This document shows, one piece after another, positions 1 through 9,027 of a stretch of DNA of 64,000 bases. The DNA comes from JANSWY01 sp965228955 (GTDB lineage Bacteria > Bacteroidota > Bacteroidia > Cytophagales > Cyclobacteriaceae), in NCBI GenBank assembly GCA_965228955.1, contig OZ245848.1:434001-498000 (forward strand). The letters are read 5' to 3'. Position 1 is the first letter of the stretch; each line of letters begins with the position of its first letter. The notes under the pieces are model-generated. The model was not told where the DNA came from. It worked only from the letters and a program-made list of their open reading frames with translations, and made no database searches. A program made the position numbers and the translations under genes.

Positions 1-85
1 GGTCATTTCAAATGTATGAATGACATTGTATTTGACTTTTATGTTCCATAATTATTACTGTATATTGAAATAAAAAAACCTGGTA

Positions 86-577
86 ATGAAGACTCTATAC
101 ATGGTGCGGCACGCCAAGTCAAGCTGGAAGTTTCCGGAGCTAAGGGATATTGAGAGACCTCTGAATAAAAGAGGAGAAAGAGATGTTCCTAAAATTGGTG
201 ATTATCTTAAAGAATTAGGAGTGTCCCCGGATTACTTACTTAGTAGCCCTGCAAATAGAGCTTTCACCACCGCCAAAGGAATAGCTGAAAAACTAGGTGT
301 TCCTGGTAAAGAGATAGGCATAGAGAGAGAGTTATATCACGCCAGTACTCGCAATATCTCTTCAATAGTCGAGAATACAGATGATGCCTTGGACTCATTG
401 ATGATTTTTGGTCATAATCCTGGGTTCACAGATTTTGCCGAGGAGCTAACTAATGAAAGGTTATACAACATTCCGACCTGCGGAGTAGCTATAATTGAAT
501 TGCCAATAACGTCTTGGTCTGACTTGAAAATGGGAGGAGGTCGATTACACACCTTTATTTATCCGAAAGGGATTTGA
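86..577 (+). CDS. SixA-like histidine phosphatase family protein
   Basis: Predicted cytosolic phosphohydrolase of the histidine phosphatase (phosphoglycerate mutase-like) superfamily. The N-terminus carries the catalytic RHA triplet (R8, H9), a second conserved Arg lies in SSPANRA (about residue 58), and the second catalytic His is in FGHNPG (H110). At 163 residues it is the short form typical of SixA, which in E. coli dephosphorylates phosphohistidine on HPt or phosphotransfer proteins; the true substrate here cannot be told from sequence. There is no signal peptide. It starts with ATG and stands alone, followed by a separate small lipoprotein gene. Family assignment is secure, substrate is inference. 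Confidence 0.88.
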   Translation: MKTLYMVRHAKSSWKFPELRDIERPLNKRGERDVPKIGDYLKELGVSPDYLLSSPANRAFTTAKGIAEKLGVPGKEIGIERELYHASTRNISSIVENTDDALDSLMIFGHNPGFTDFAEELTNERLYNIPTCGVAIIELPITSWSDLKMGGGRLHTFIYPKGI

Positions 578-703
578 AAAAAAATCGAAGAAAAACAGCT
601 GATTATTTAATAATATCGTTGTTTTATTGATATTTTCTTAAAAAACATTCCGTTTAACGAAATTATTCACTATTTTCCGCCCTCATCCTAACTTAAAATT
701 AAA

Positions 704-931
704 ATGAAAACTACGAGCATCTATTCCTTGATTTTTGCTGCGCTATTTGCAGTAACATTGTTTGCATGTGGTGGCGGAGGTTCTACCGAAACTACTACTA
801 CTGAACCTGAGGTAGCACCGACTACAACTGAGACTGTTGACAGTACAGCGGTTGCTTCTGATTCTACTACAGTTTCTGATTCTACAGTTGTTGCTACTGA
901 TACAGTAGCTGTTGATAGTGTTGCAAACTAA
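704..931 (+). CDS. Small Thr/Ser/Val-rich lipoprotein
   Basis: A 75-residue secreted lipoprotein of unknown function. Residues 1-21 form a signal peptide with hydrophobic core and an LFAC lipobox (Cys about 22), followed by a GGGG spacer. The rest is low-complexity, built almost entirely of Thr, Ser, Val, Asp and Glu, with several repeats of the type DSTTV/DSTVV. No globular domain is visible, so it is probably an extended, surface-anchored or periplasmic linker-like peptide. It ends just before a strong intrinsic terminator, which makes it a monocistronic unit and supports its being a real gene. Confidence 0.7.
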   Translation: MKTTSIYSLIFAALFAVTLFACGGGGSTETTTTEPEVAPTTTETVDSTAVASDSTTVSDSTVVATDTVAVDSVAN

Positions 932-954
932 TCCTGAATTAAGAGAAGAAAAGC

Positions 955-980
955 AAAAAGGGGCATCTGCCCCTTTTTTT
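955..980 (+). terminator. Intrinsic terminator of the small lipoprotein gene
   Basis: GGGGC (960-964) and GCCCC (969-973) form a stem with ATCT loop, extended by AAAAA (955-959) pairing with the first Ts of a seven-T run (974-980). It lies 24 bases after the lipoprotein stop codon. Confidence 0.85.
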
Positions 981-1120
981 ATCTATCAGGTGAAGTGTTA
1001 AAAAAGGCTGCTTCGTAGTGTCTATTATATTCGAGTTTTACAGATTAACCGATTATTCACTTTATAACCAAAAGAATCAACAAACTTCCGAGAGCAGCCC
1101 TTCACCACGGGAACTACTTT

Positions 1121-1552
1121 TTAAAAATCAAACGAAAGATCTGATACCACATCAATCTCCTGACATAGCACATTCCATTTTGTGGAATACTGAAAGGCTG
1201 AACTTGAAGACTTTCTACTAATCTCTACCATTGAGGCACAGTGTTTCTTGCAACCGATCATCGGATTTGTTCCTTCCTCAGCTTCAATCTTTTGCCACTC
1301 GTCGTGAGGACCAGTTACAAAAGCTTCTACAGAAAACAGTCCGGAAAGACCAGGCGTAAATAGATTCTGATTTGGATTATCTGAATTAATCTCTCCAATC
1401 CAACCTGTTTTAAGGTGGCAGAATACTACTTTCCAATCTTTCAGTTTTTCAGCAGTTTCATTTTTGGATGAGATACTTACCCAAAAATGAGCTCCTTCTG
1501 TTGTGTTGGAATCTTTGGCTTCTAATAATTCGTGTTCTAATGCAAGTTCCAT
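1121..1552 (-). CDS. Hypothetical protein, 143 aa
   Basis: Not recognised. It encodes a soluble, mixed-composition, acidic protein starting at ATG (1552) with no signal peptide or membrane segment. Visible features are a charged N-terminus, several Trp residues (for example in HFWVS, LKDWK, GWIGE), a GPHDEW motif near residue 82 and four Cys in the C-terminal half, one pair in a CKKHC arrangement (about residue 102). It is convergent with the upstream lipoprotein gene, and no gene lies within 120 bases on its 5' side. Codon composition looks like that of neighbouring genes, so I take it as real, but function is unknown. Confidence 0.55.
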   Translation of the reverse strand: MELALEHELLEAKDSNTTEGAHFWVSISSKNETAEKLKDWKVVFCHLKTGWIGEINSDNPNQNLFTPGLSGLFSVEAFVTGPHDEWQKIEAEEGTNPMIGCKKHCASMVEISRKSSSSAFQYSTKWNVLCQEIDVVSDLSFDF

Positions 1553-1677
1553 CTTAGTGCTGTGTTTGATTACTGATGATACTAAAGTATTCAGACCATA
1601 CCGCTACACGAAAATGAATGAGTGAATGACACGAATAAATATGTAAACGACAGGATTGTTGATTTAATAGAATTGAA

Positions 1678-2718
1678 CTATTCCATTTCTTTAATCCAAT
1701 CCTTAATCAATTGCAGGCCTTCCTTATGTGCAATGGTTCTTCCAATTTCAGGCATTCTGATGCCAGGATCGTTTTCTTCCATTCTATATACAAGGATGGA
1801 TTGATCTGGTTTACCAGGAACAATATCATAAGCTCTGTCTCCAGATCCTCTGCCAGCTGCAACTGGAGGTTTTAGGATTCCGAATTTGTATGGATCTGTT
1901 TGATGAATATCCAGGAACAAACCTGAAGTGTTGGCTGGTCCCTGCGAACTATGACAGTGACCGCAGTTAATATCAAGCCAGGATCTAGCTCTTAGGTCAA
2001 GTGTAGAAGATAAGTCTTCCCAAAGTGCATTTTGAGGTATTTCGGTGAAATCTGCAGGAAGGTTGGCTAATATACCTTGCGCTTGCCAGTATTTAAGTTG
2101 ATTGGATAAACCGTCTTTGTAGTTGTAATCTTTATTTAAGTGTCTTGCTGCAGGACCTATAGGTTTCATCTCTTTGCCACGAATATGACATCCTTTACAT
2201 TGATTCTTGTTTGGGATTAGATAGTCTAGTTTTTGTTTTTTGCCTTTTTTGTTTACCCATGTAATTGCTTTTAAATCTCCGGCAAGTGATAAATAGGCAT
2301 CTGTTTGCTCGTCATTCCAAATGTAGGGTAGAGCAGTCCATCCATCTTCCTCATGAATTAATAGTCTTGTTTCCATCAGAAGATTGCCTTTTTCAGGTTT
2401 TCTTTCATCAAATGGATAATAGAATGTCTTGATGATTTTAGTGCCAATTGGCATTTCAAATGATACAGTGTCATTATATGCTATTGTTTTGCCATCTGGC
2501 ACAGCAATAAATCTCTTTTTATAAGCATAGTCCGAAAACAGCGGAGTATTTAAATCGTAAGGAATGACTCCTTTATTTGGTATTTGATTAGTTAAGTCTG
2601 AGAAAAAGCCATACTCTGACAATGAGTTTTTGTACTTTGGTTTTTCTTCAATGTGCTTATAAGAAACTGAAATAAGAACCCCAATCCCAAGGATGACATA
2701 AACTAGTTTCTTACTCAT
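1678..2718 (-). CDS. SO2930-type diheme c-type cytochrome
   Basis: Predicted periplasmic diheme cytochrome, about 346 residues. Two haem-attachment motifs are visible: CKGCH near residue 175 and CGHCH near residue 252. An N-terminal hydrophobic segment (VYVILGIGVLISVS) is a signal anchor or signal peptide. The overall layout resembles the family named after Shewanella SO_2930, which is characteristically encoded next to a parallel beta-helix protein, exactly as here. A longer reading from TTG at 2724 is possible, but ATG at 2718 is preferred; it gives an 8-base overlap with the stop of the upstream beta-helix gene, implying translational coupling. Electron-transfer partners and substrate are unknown. 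Confidence 0.85.
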   Translation of the reverse strand: MSKKLVYVILGIGVLISVSYKHIEEKPKYKNSLSEYGFFSDLTNQIPNKGVIPYDLNTPLFSDYAYKKRFIAVPDGKTIAYNDTVSFEMPIGTKIIKTFYYPFDERKPEKGNLLMETRLLIHEEDGWTALPYIWNDEQTDAYLSLAGDLKAITWVNKKGKKQKLDYLIPNKNQCKGCHIRGKEMKPIGPAARHLNKDYNYKDGLSNQLKYWQAQGILANLPADFTEIPQNALWEDLSSTLDLRARSWLDINCGHCHSSQGPANTSGLFLDIHQTDPYKFGILKPPVAAGRGSGDRAYDIVPGKPDQSILVYRMEENDPGIRMPEIGRTIAHKEGLQLIKDWIKEME

Positions 2719-3946
2719 CTCCAAAATTTTTTAAAGATGCAGATGAGAGGGGAGACTGAGTACAATCATGATTTGAAAGGTCATCACTTATGTTTTTAAA
2801 ATCATTTTCAGCATCAATATTAGCGAACGTCTGATTCTTGTTATTTCTAATACATATTTTACTGTCATCTGGCATGTTTCCAGATTCGGTCAACAGTTTT
2901 GAATCTATGATGCCATCATATATAATGTGAGGTACGTCCTTTCCAAATTTCAATTTCAATCTGAAAAGCTTACCCATTCTTCCTTTAAACGTAGCTCTGA
3001 TTCTTTCCCGGCTGTATTCATTATCATGGATATTGATGGCTGTAGGATAAGGATAATAAGTAGTGTCACTTATTGGCTCTTCTGTCATGTAGTAGCTAAT
3101 GATTGCAGTGCCAGCTGTTTTGTTGTTAGTAATCTTGTTACCGTAAATTTCTACATTATTGGTTGCCAGGATCATCACTCCTGTACCTGGTGGCACTTTA
3201 CCTACTATATTTCCTTTTGGAGCAAAGTTCTTATAGTTGTTGTCTCTTACTTCATTATTAAATAACCTGACATTACCCCCTTTTTTCTGAACCAATCCTG
3301 GTAAATCAAATACAAGTAGTCCACCAGTGTTTTCATACGCCAGATTATCAAAAACATCAGCATTCAAAGAGTTTTCAATTTCTATTCCTGCAACATTGTG
3401 GTGAGCTACACTATTCTTGACTATGATATCTTTTGATTGCCCCACATAAATTCCTGCATCAGAAGCACCAACTGCTTCACATTGATCAATTAGGACATTA
3501 GAGCACATTACTGGATATAACCCATAAGCACCATTTTTTTCGTCGGGTTTTCCAGTCCATTCTGCTTTCACATTTATAAATGCAATACCATCAGTTTCCT
3601 GAACCTTAATGGCATCACCTTTTGAGTCCTGCACAGTTAGTGATTCAATTCTAATATTATTGCTATTGGTTACTTTGATTCCTTCTGCTCCATCTTTTTG
3701 ATTGCTAAATGAAAGAACTGTTTCATCCATACCATCACCCAAAATCAAAACATCCTTCCCTTCATCAAGCCATAAGCTCCTGTTTAAATTATATTCTCCG
3801 GCCGGGATATAAATTGTGTCTCCTGGTTCAGCTCCCACAAACATATTTTGCAACATGTTTTCTGATGGCTGTTGAGCTAAGACAACCTGGCAGGAAATAA
3901 TCAAACTAAGTGTGAGTAAATGGGTTAATGTCTTCATAATCTTCAT
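2711..3946 (-). CDS. Secreted parallel beta-helix repeat protein
   Basis: Predicted exported right-handed parallel beta-helix protein, partner of the overlapping diheme cytochrome gene. After a signal sequence (possibly with lipobox-like LIISC) come many short repeats of the NNVEI/NNIRI/NADVFDN type between residues about 60 and 290, with an Asn ladder typical of PbH1 and NosD/pectate-lyase-like folds. Such folds bind or cleave polysaccharide, but no catalytic triad is evident. The reading frame stays open to 3967 with a TTG start; ATG at 3946 (or 3937) places the hydrophobic core properly. The cytochrome/beta-helix pairing is a recurrent but functionally undefined gene pair. Confidence 0.82.
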   Translation of the reverse strand: MKIMKTLTHLLTLSLIISCQVVLAQQPSENMLQNMFVGAEPGDTIYIPAGEYNLNRSLWLDEGKDVLILGDGMDETVLSFSNQKDGAEGIKVTNSNNIRIESLTVQDSKGDAIKVQETDGIAFINVKAEWTGKPDEKNGAYGLYPVMCSNVLIDQCEAVGASDAGIYVGQSKDIIVKNSVAHHNVAGIEIENSLNADVFDNLAYENTGGLLVFDLPGLVQKKGGNVRLFNNEVRDNNYKNFAPKGNIVGKVPPGTGVMILATNNVEIYGNKITNNKTAGTAIISYYMTEEPISDTTYYPYPTAINIHDNEYSRERIRATFKGRMGKLFRLKLKFGKDVPHIIYDGIIDSKLLTESGNMPDDSKICIRNNKNQTFANIDAENDFKNISDDLSNHDCTQSPLSSASLKNFGDE

Positions 3947-4059
3947 ATTGGGACAAGAATTTAACAAAAAATCTCTGAATAATAAATCAGAATTGGTCCG
4001 ATTGGAATAATTGATATTCTTATGCTACTGTCTGAGTAGGGACATAGTATTTGTGATCA

Positions 4060-4788
4060 ATGATTCTATCTTTGCCGCTTCAAACTATTTGGACATTGAG
4101 TAAACCAGATATTAAAGTAATTATTCCGGCATTTAATGAACAGAATGCTGTAGGGCAGGTTATTTCAGAAATACCAAAGGATCTGGTTTCTGAGGTTATT
4201 GTGGTAGATAATGGTAGTACAGATGATACATTTGGTATCGCTGAAAAGAATGGGGCAACAGCTCTAAGGGAAACTACAAGAGGATATGGAAATGCATGTC
4301 TGAAAGGAATGGAATATATTGCCAATCTTAGCCAGAAGCCTGACATTGTGGTGTTTCTGGATGGAGACTACTCTGATTACCCTGAAGAAATGTATAATTT
4401 AGTTAATCCAATTCTAAATGATGGTTACGATATGGTAATCGGCTCAAGGGCATTGGGCGATCGGGAGAAGGGGTCAATGACTGTACAGCAAATATTTGGA
4501 AATTGGTTGGCTACTTTTTTGATTAAGATCTTTTATAAGATTCAATATTCAGATCTTGGTCCATTTAGAGCAATTAGATACGAAAGCCTATTGGCGATTG
4601 GAATGAAAGACAGAACCTATGGTTGGACTGTCGAAATGCAATTGAAAGCGGCAAAACTAAAAATGAAAATCACTGAAGTTCCGGTTAAGTACAGAGTAAG
4701 AATTGGTATTTCAAAGGTTTCAGGTACCGTGAAGGGAACAATCGGTGCGGGATATAAAATCATTACCACAATCTTCAAATACATGTAA
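4060..4788 (+). CDS. Family 2 glycosyltransferase (DPM1/polyprenyl-phosphate type)
   Basis: Cytosolic GT-A glycosyltransferase of 242 residues. The Rossmann start VIIPAFNE (about residues 20-27) and VVDNGSTDDT (49-58) form the nucleotide-sugar site, and FLDGDYSDYP (99-108) holds the metal-binding DxD-type motif. Length and motifs resemble dolichyl/undecaprenyl-phosphate sugar transferases lacking C-terminal membrane segments, so it may load a sugar on a polyprenyl phosphate. It is followed after 3 bases by a second and then a third glycosyltransferase, so the three are surely one operon. ATG at 4060 is used; an in-frame TTG at 4096 would remove a hydrophobic N-terminal dozen residues. Confidence 0.88.
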   Translation: MILSLPLQTIWTLSKPDIKVIIPAFNEQNAVGQVISEIPKDLVSEVIVVDNGSTDDTFGIAEKNGATALRETTRGYGNACLKGMEYIANLSQKPDIVVFLDGDYSDYPEEMYNLVNPILNDGYDMVIGSRALGDREKGSMTVQQIFGNWLATFLIKIFYKIQYSDLGPFRAIRYESLLAIGMKDRTYGWTVEMQLKAAKLKMKITEVPVKYRVRIGISKVSGTVKGTIGAGYKIITTIFKYM

Positions 4789-4791
4789 GGT

Positions 4792-6249
4792 ATGGAATGG
4801 ATTCTTATAAGTGGATACGGTTTGGCACTACTGATAATTAGTGTATTCAGCTTAGGACAACTGAATTTGACTTTACATTATTTTAGATCTCGTAAGGAGG
4901 AAAAAAATGCGGAATTAGATGCTAAAGATCTCCCATTTATCACTATTCAGCTTCCTGTCTATAATGAGTACTATGTGGTAGATAGATTGATTGATTCGGT
5001 ATCAGCATTTGATTACCCTAAAGAGCTGTTTGAAGTTCAGGTACTCGATGATTCTGATGATGAGACTGTAGAGAAGATTGCTTCCAAAGTAGCGTCACTT
5101 CAAGCTGATGGATTGCAAATAGAGCACATAAGAAGACCAGAAAGGGTTGGGTTCAAGGCTGGAGCACTTAAATATGGTACGGAGATAGCCAAAGGAGAGT
5201 TTATTGCCATATTTGATGCAGACTTTCTCCCGAAGCAGGAATTCTTAAAGGATACCATTAAGTTTTTTGATAACCCAAAAGTTGGAATGGTTCAAACCCG
5301 ATGGGGCCACATCAACAAGGACTACTCCTTAATAACCAAAATGCAGGCATTTGGTTTGGATGCTCATTTCACTGTTGAACAGAAAGGTAGGTATGTTGCT
5401 GGTAGCTTTATAAGCTTCAATGGAACTGCAGGTGTTTGGAGGAAAGAGTGTATAAAAGATGCTGGTGGATGGCAATCCGATACATTAACAGAAGATTTGG
5501 ATTTGAGCTACAGAGCTCAATTGAAAGGATGGCAGTTCAAATACATGGAGGATGTTGTTTCTCCTGCAGAATTACCAATCATTATGTCGGCTGTTAAGTC
5601 TCAACAGTACAGATGGAATAAAGGAGCAGCTGAGACAGCTAAAAAGAACATGGGTAAAGTGATTAAAGCTGAACTTCCATTTAGAAAGAAACTGCACGCC
5701 GTTATGCATTTACTCAATAGCTCAGTGTTTGTGTTTCTTCTGATAGCTGCTACATTGAGTATCCCAATGTTATATCTAAAGGAGGCAAACCCGGAATTAA
5801 AGCTAGTCTTTGATTTAGGGAGTGTATTCATTATTGGTTTTATCGCAATGGCGGTATTCTATTGGGCTTCATCTAAAAGAATAGAACCGGGCAATACCTG
5901 GAAGTACTACCTTGTGAATTTCCCATTGTTTTTGACGTTTAGTATGGGCCTTGCACTGCATAATGCAATTGCGGTTTTAGAAGGATACTTTGGTATGAAA
6001 TCGCCTTTTATCCGAACTCCTAAGTTCAATGTTCTCAAATCAGGAGATAGCTGGGGAGGCAACAAGTATGTAATGCCGAAAATAACCATTGCCACAATCC
6101 TTGAAGGCTTACTTTGTATTTATTTCATTTTCGGAATTGGCAGTGGAGTTATTCTAGGCGACTTTGGATTGGTTTTATTCCATCTTATGTTGGCACTTGG
6201 TTTTGGGGGAGTATTCTTTTTATCAGTAAAGCCTTTGCAAAACGCTTAA
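4792..6249 (+). CDS. Membrane family 2 glycosyltransferase (cellulose-synthase-like)
   Basis: Processive-type membrane glycosyltransferase of 485 residues. It has an N-terminal membrane helix (about 4-24), then a GT-A domain with the four landmark motifs of the bcsA/CESA-like group: VLDDSDD (84-90), FDADF (141-145), TEDLDL (233-238) and QQYRW (271-275). At least four further membrane helices follow (about 305-480). It presumably adds sugar to a lipid or polymer at the inner face of the cytoplasmic membrane. The gene lies between two other glycosyltransferase genes with 3- and 1-base spacings. The exact sugar and product cannot be inferred; similar proteins are often annotated glucomannan or glucosyltransferase-like. 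Confidence 0.88.
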   Translation: MEWILISGYGLALLIISVFSLGQLNLTLHYFRSRKEEKNAELDAKDLPFITIQLPVYNEYYVVDRLIDSVSAFDYPKELFEVQVLDDSDDETVEKIASKVASLQADGLQIEHIRRPERVGFKAGALKYGTEIAKGEFIAIFDADFLPKQEFLKDTIKFFDNPKVGMVQTRWGHINKDYSLITKMQAFGLDAHFTVEQKGRYVAGSFISFNGTAGVWRKECIKDAGGWQSDTLTEDLDLSYRAQLKGWQFKYMEDVVSPAELPIIMSAVKSQQYRWNKGAAETAKKNMGKVIKAELPFRKKLHAVMHLLNSSVFVFLLIAATLSIPMLYLKEANPELKLVFDLGSVFIIGFIAMAVFYWASSKRIEPGNTWKYYLVNFPLFLTFSMGLALHNAIAVLEGYFGMKSPFIRTPKFNVLKSGDSWGGNKYVMPKITIATILEGLLCIYFIFGIGSGVILGDFGLVLFHLMLALGFGGVFFLSVKPLQNA

Positions 6250-6250
6250 G

Positions 6251-7582
6251 ATGCCTGTTCGCGATTCATTCAAGGCAGTATCATTTTCAGTTTTTATGGC
6301 CATTGGTCTGGCCATCATTTCTTTTTTTATTGAGAGATCCGATAGTCTTATTTTGATCAGTGCTTATTCCTTGATGTGGATGGCTTATTTGTTCTTAATT
6401 AAGCTTGGAGAAGATTTTGGGAAATATCTTTTTGGTCTTGGTTTGGTTTTGAGAGTGTTACTGTTGTTTACCCTTCCAGTTTTGTCAGATGATTTTTACC
6501 GTTTCATATGGGATGGGAGGTTGTTAATGAATGGTCAAAATCCATTTGAACATCTACCCGCAGATTATTTAAATCAAGGGCTAGAAGGAATAGATTCTAA
6601 TCTGTACAATCAACTTAACTCGCCAGATTATTTTACTATATATCCACCTGTAAATCAATTTGTATTTTGGGTTGCAGCGTCTGTTTCTGGAGATAATCTA
6701 CTTCTTGCAGTGAACCTGATGAGAGCTCCCATTTTACTTGCTGATATCGGTATTTACATTTTGTTGAAAAAGTGGAGTGAAAAGAAAAAGCTAAGCTATA
6801 ATATAGCAGTGTTATACTTTCTAAATCCACTGGTAATTCTTGAATTAACAGGAAATCTACACTTTGAAGGTGTGATGATGTTCTTTGTTTTGCTGGGGAT
6901 AATTGTATTCCAAAATGAAAAACATATCAAGGGTTCAATTTCCTGGACATTGGCCATTTGCTCTAAATTATTGCCATTGATGTATCTTCCAACACTTTTG
7001 ATATATACCAATTGGAGAAAAGCAATTGTCAGTTATGTCTTAATTGCACTTATAACCTTAGGGCTATTCCTCCCTTTGTTTTCTTTAGAGTTTATTGAGG
7101 GGCTCTCAAGAAGTGTTGGCCTGTATTTTCAAAAATTTGAATTCAATGCATCGATCTACTTCGTGATTAGAGAAATAGGGTTTTGGATTACAGGGTACAA
7201 TCAAATCGCTGAAATTGGTCCAGCACTGGCTTTGGCTACCGTTGGTTTTATCTTATTAATCAACTATTGGTCACTCAAAAGAAATTGGTCTTTACCATTC
7301 ACATTACTTGCTATTCACACACTTTACCTAATGATGGCAACCACTGTTCATCCGTGGTATGTCGTGTCACTGATCTGCTTGTCCTGTCTGACCCAAAGCA
7401 GATTCGCAATTGTTTGGAGTTTCCTAATTTTCCTTACCTACTTGGGCTATACAAATACTGGATTTGAGTTACCTGCCATTGTTATCTGGATAGAGTATGT
7501 AGTTGTTTTTTCGCTGGTAATTATTGAAATTAAAGGTAAGGATCAGTGGTTGAGAAAACTACTGGCGCCAAAACCAGTTTAG
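6251..7582 (+). CDS. GT-C type polytopic glycosyltransferase
   Basis: Integral membrane protein of 443 residues with about ten hydrophobic segments spread over its length. The first extracytoplasmic loop contains SDDFYRFIWDGRLL (about residues 78-91) followed by NGQNPFE, the acidic-loop signature of polyprenol-phosphate-dependent mannosyl/glucosyl transferases (GT-C fold); a later HPWY motif (about residue 374) is also typical of this group. It starts one base after the preceding stop. The set suggests that one enzyme makes a polyprenyl-phosphate sugar in the cytosol and this protein uses it on the periplasmic side. That pathway is inference; the donor and acceptor are unknown. Confidence 0.8.
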   Translation: MPVRDSFKAVSFSVFMAIGLAIISFFIERSDSLILISAYSLMWMAYLFLIKLGEDFGKYLFGLGLVLRVLLLFTLPVLSDDFYRFIWDGRLLMNGQNPFEHLPADYLNQGLEGIDSNLYNQLNSPDYFTIYPPVNQFVFWVAASVSGDNLLLAVNLMRAPILLADIGIYILLKKWSEKKKLSYNIAVLYFLNPLVILELTGNLHFEGVMMFFVLLGIIVFQNEKHIKGSISWTLAICSKLLPLMYLPTLLIYTNWRKAIVSYVLIALITLGLFLPLFSLEFIEGLSRSVGLYFQKFEFNASIYFVIREIGFWITGYNQIAEIGPALALATVGFILLINYWSLKRNWSLPFTLLAIHTLYLMMATTVHPWYVVSLICLSCLTQSRFAIVWSFLIFLTYLGYTNTGFELPAIVIWIEYVVVFSLVIIEIKGKDQWLRKLLAPKPV

Positions 7583-7671
7583 TTATAACACGCACCAATC
7601 AGGAATTATACTGATTCACCCAATCCATATGCACTTTCAGCATACTGAAATGATGATCATACATTCTTCAA

Positions 7672-7701
7672 TTTGTGCAGATTATAATTTGACTATATTT
7701 G
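7672..7701 (+). promoter_or_regulatory. Bacteroidota-type promoter
   Basis: TTTG at 7672-7675, an 18-base spacer, and TATATTTG at 7694-7701 match the Bacteroidota sigma consensus (-33 TTTG, -7 TAnnTTTG). The ATG of the Cys-rich small protein follows 20 bases later, a plausible leader length. Confidence 0.55.
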
Positions 7702-7721
7702 ATACCCAATAACCAGAGGAA

Positions 7722-7970
7722 ATGAAGTTACAAGATAAATTAGATTACTGCAGGGTTTGTGAAAACAGAAAAACTGATTACGAGAGAGGAATCGTTTGCG
7801 GGTTAACTGATGATAAGCCAACATGGGAAGATAGCTGTCCGGATTTTATTATTGATGAAGTAAATGCGGATCGTTTGGCTGATAGAGATCCTAAAGTAAA
7901 AAAGATCCTGAAAGAAGCTTTCGTTGAGAAAAAACCGAAAAAAGGGTTTTTTGGCCGCTTCCGTAAATAA
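7722..7970 (+). CDS. Small Cys-rich (probable zinc-binding) protein
   Basis: An 82-residue cytosolic protein of unknown function. The N-terminal half has four cysteines arranged CRVC (residues 10-13), one in VCGL (about 27) and one in DSCPDF (about 40), a spacing that suggests a single metal-binding knuckle. The C-terminal third is strongly basic and ends in KKGFFGRFRK, which could contact nucleic acid or membrane phosphates. The arrangement resembles a short Cys module seen at the N-terminus of several Bacteroidota membrane proteins, but here it stands alone. It has its own consensus promoter, so it is not just part of the glycosyltransferase operon. Confidence 0.68.
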   Translation: MKLQDKLDYCRVCENRKTDYERGIVCGLTDDKPTWEDSCPDFIIDEVNADRLADRDPKVKKILKEAFVEKKPKKGFFGRFRK

Positions 7971-8028
7971 TATTACAAACTTCCATATTCTTTAATGCTT
8001 AGGCATACTTATTGTATTTCACTGAAGT

Positions 8029-9027
8029 ATGAAACATCAAAAACTTCAGTGGTTACTTGCCATTGCCCTACTGTCTGGATGCGCAACTCAGCAGTATCCT
8101 GTCCAACATAAGAAAAAGTTCCCGACTTACCCGCATGAAAATAGTGTCCGGATATTCCAAGAGGATACTGGCCCAAAAGAGTATTACGTGGATGTACTTG
8201 AGATCAATCAAATAAGTCCAAGAGGGGATTTAAAAGAGGCCTACACAAGACTTGAAATGTCAGGTCAATCTCATGGCGTAGATGCTGTCATTATTGAAAA
8301 CACAGAAGACATAGATTGGACCGAGAGTGATTTTGGTTTGATGGACCTGATTGCTTCGGTTGCATTTGACATGGATATAGATGTGGAATACGAGCATTTT
8401 GAAGCGACTAAGATTCAGGCTAAAGGAATCAAGTACGTTAAAAATATTGATTACCTCAATCAATTAGTCAAGTCAAAGGAGATTCAATTGATAAACCATG
8501 AAGAGGCCGAAACAGAATGCAAAATAGAGTACAGTATTCATGGAGTACCGGTTGAAATAGAAGGTAATATGTATATGTATAGAAAGCTGGAGGAGTTTTC
8601 TATTGAGAGATTAGTCTTTGAAGAAAATGCAAATTGGAATTATTTGTGGAGGAATGATTCTACTCTGGTAAGAAGAGCAGCTTCACAAAAGGTAATTTCT
8701 ACCTTCCAGGCAGGATTACCTGTTGAGATTCTTTATAAAAACTTTGATAAATATGAATCAAAAACTCAATTGTCTGCCATTTACTCCTATCATGGTCAGT
8801 TGCAGAAAATCTTTACGCGACAAAGAAAAAATTTGATTATGATCCAGGAGTTTGAGTATGATGATTTAGGAAGAATTACACGACAATTGATTGAATTACC
8901 TCAACAAAAGAAGAATTATCAGGTTAAGTATGAATATTTTCGTAACGACGAATTAAAAACTCTGGTGCCGGTTATAGATGGTGAAATTATCACTGAAGTG
9001 CCCAGAAAGATTGATCAGGATTTATGA
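8029..9027 (+). CDS. Hypothetical lipoprotein
   Basis: A 332-residue predicted lipoprotein: the hydrophobic N-terminus ends in LLSGC (Cys 18), a canonical lipobox. The body is a mixed alpha/beta protein with no family I recognise; an early segment (HGVDAVIIEN) looks like the YbjQ/YajQ-like heavy-metal-binding or secretin-associated fold seen in some envelope lipoproteins, and the C-terminal third has YD-repeat-like strands (EYDDLGRITRQL). The stop overlaps the ATG of the rhodanese gene by four bases (ATGA), so the two are translationally coupled. Role in the envelope is unknown. Confidence 0.65.
   Translation: MKHQKLQWLLAIALLSGCATQQYPVQHKKKFPTYPHENSVRIFQEDTGPKEYYVDVLEINQISPRGDLKEAYTRLEMSGQSHGVDAVIIENTEDIDWTESDFGLMDLIASVAFDMDIDVEYEHFEATKIQAKGIKYVKNIDYLNQLVKSKEIQLINHEEAETECKIEYSIHGVPVEIEGNMYMYRKLEEFSIERLVFEENANWNYLWRNDSTLVRRAASQKVISTFQAGLPVEILYKNFDKYESKTQLSAIYSYHGQLQKIFTRQRKNLIMIQEFEYDDLGRITRQLIELPQQKKNYQVKYEYFRNDELKTLVPVIDGEIITEVPRKIDQDL

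Noticed and set aside
1018..1221. 67-codon plus-strand frame after the small lipoprotein
   Set aside because: It overlaps the 143-residue minus-strand gene, has biased composition and no start context.
7597..7616. AATCAG...CTGATT inverted repeat after the glycosyltransferase operon
   Set aside because: Six-base stem without a T run; not a convincing terminator.
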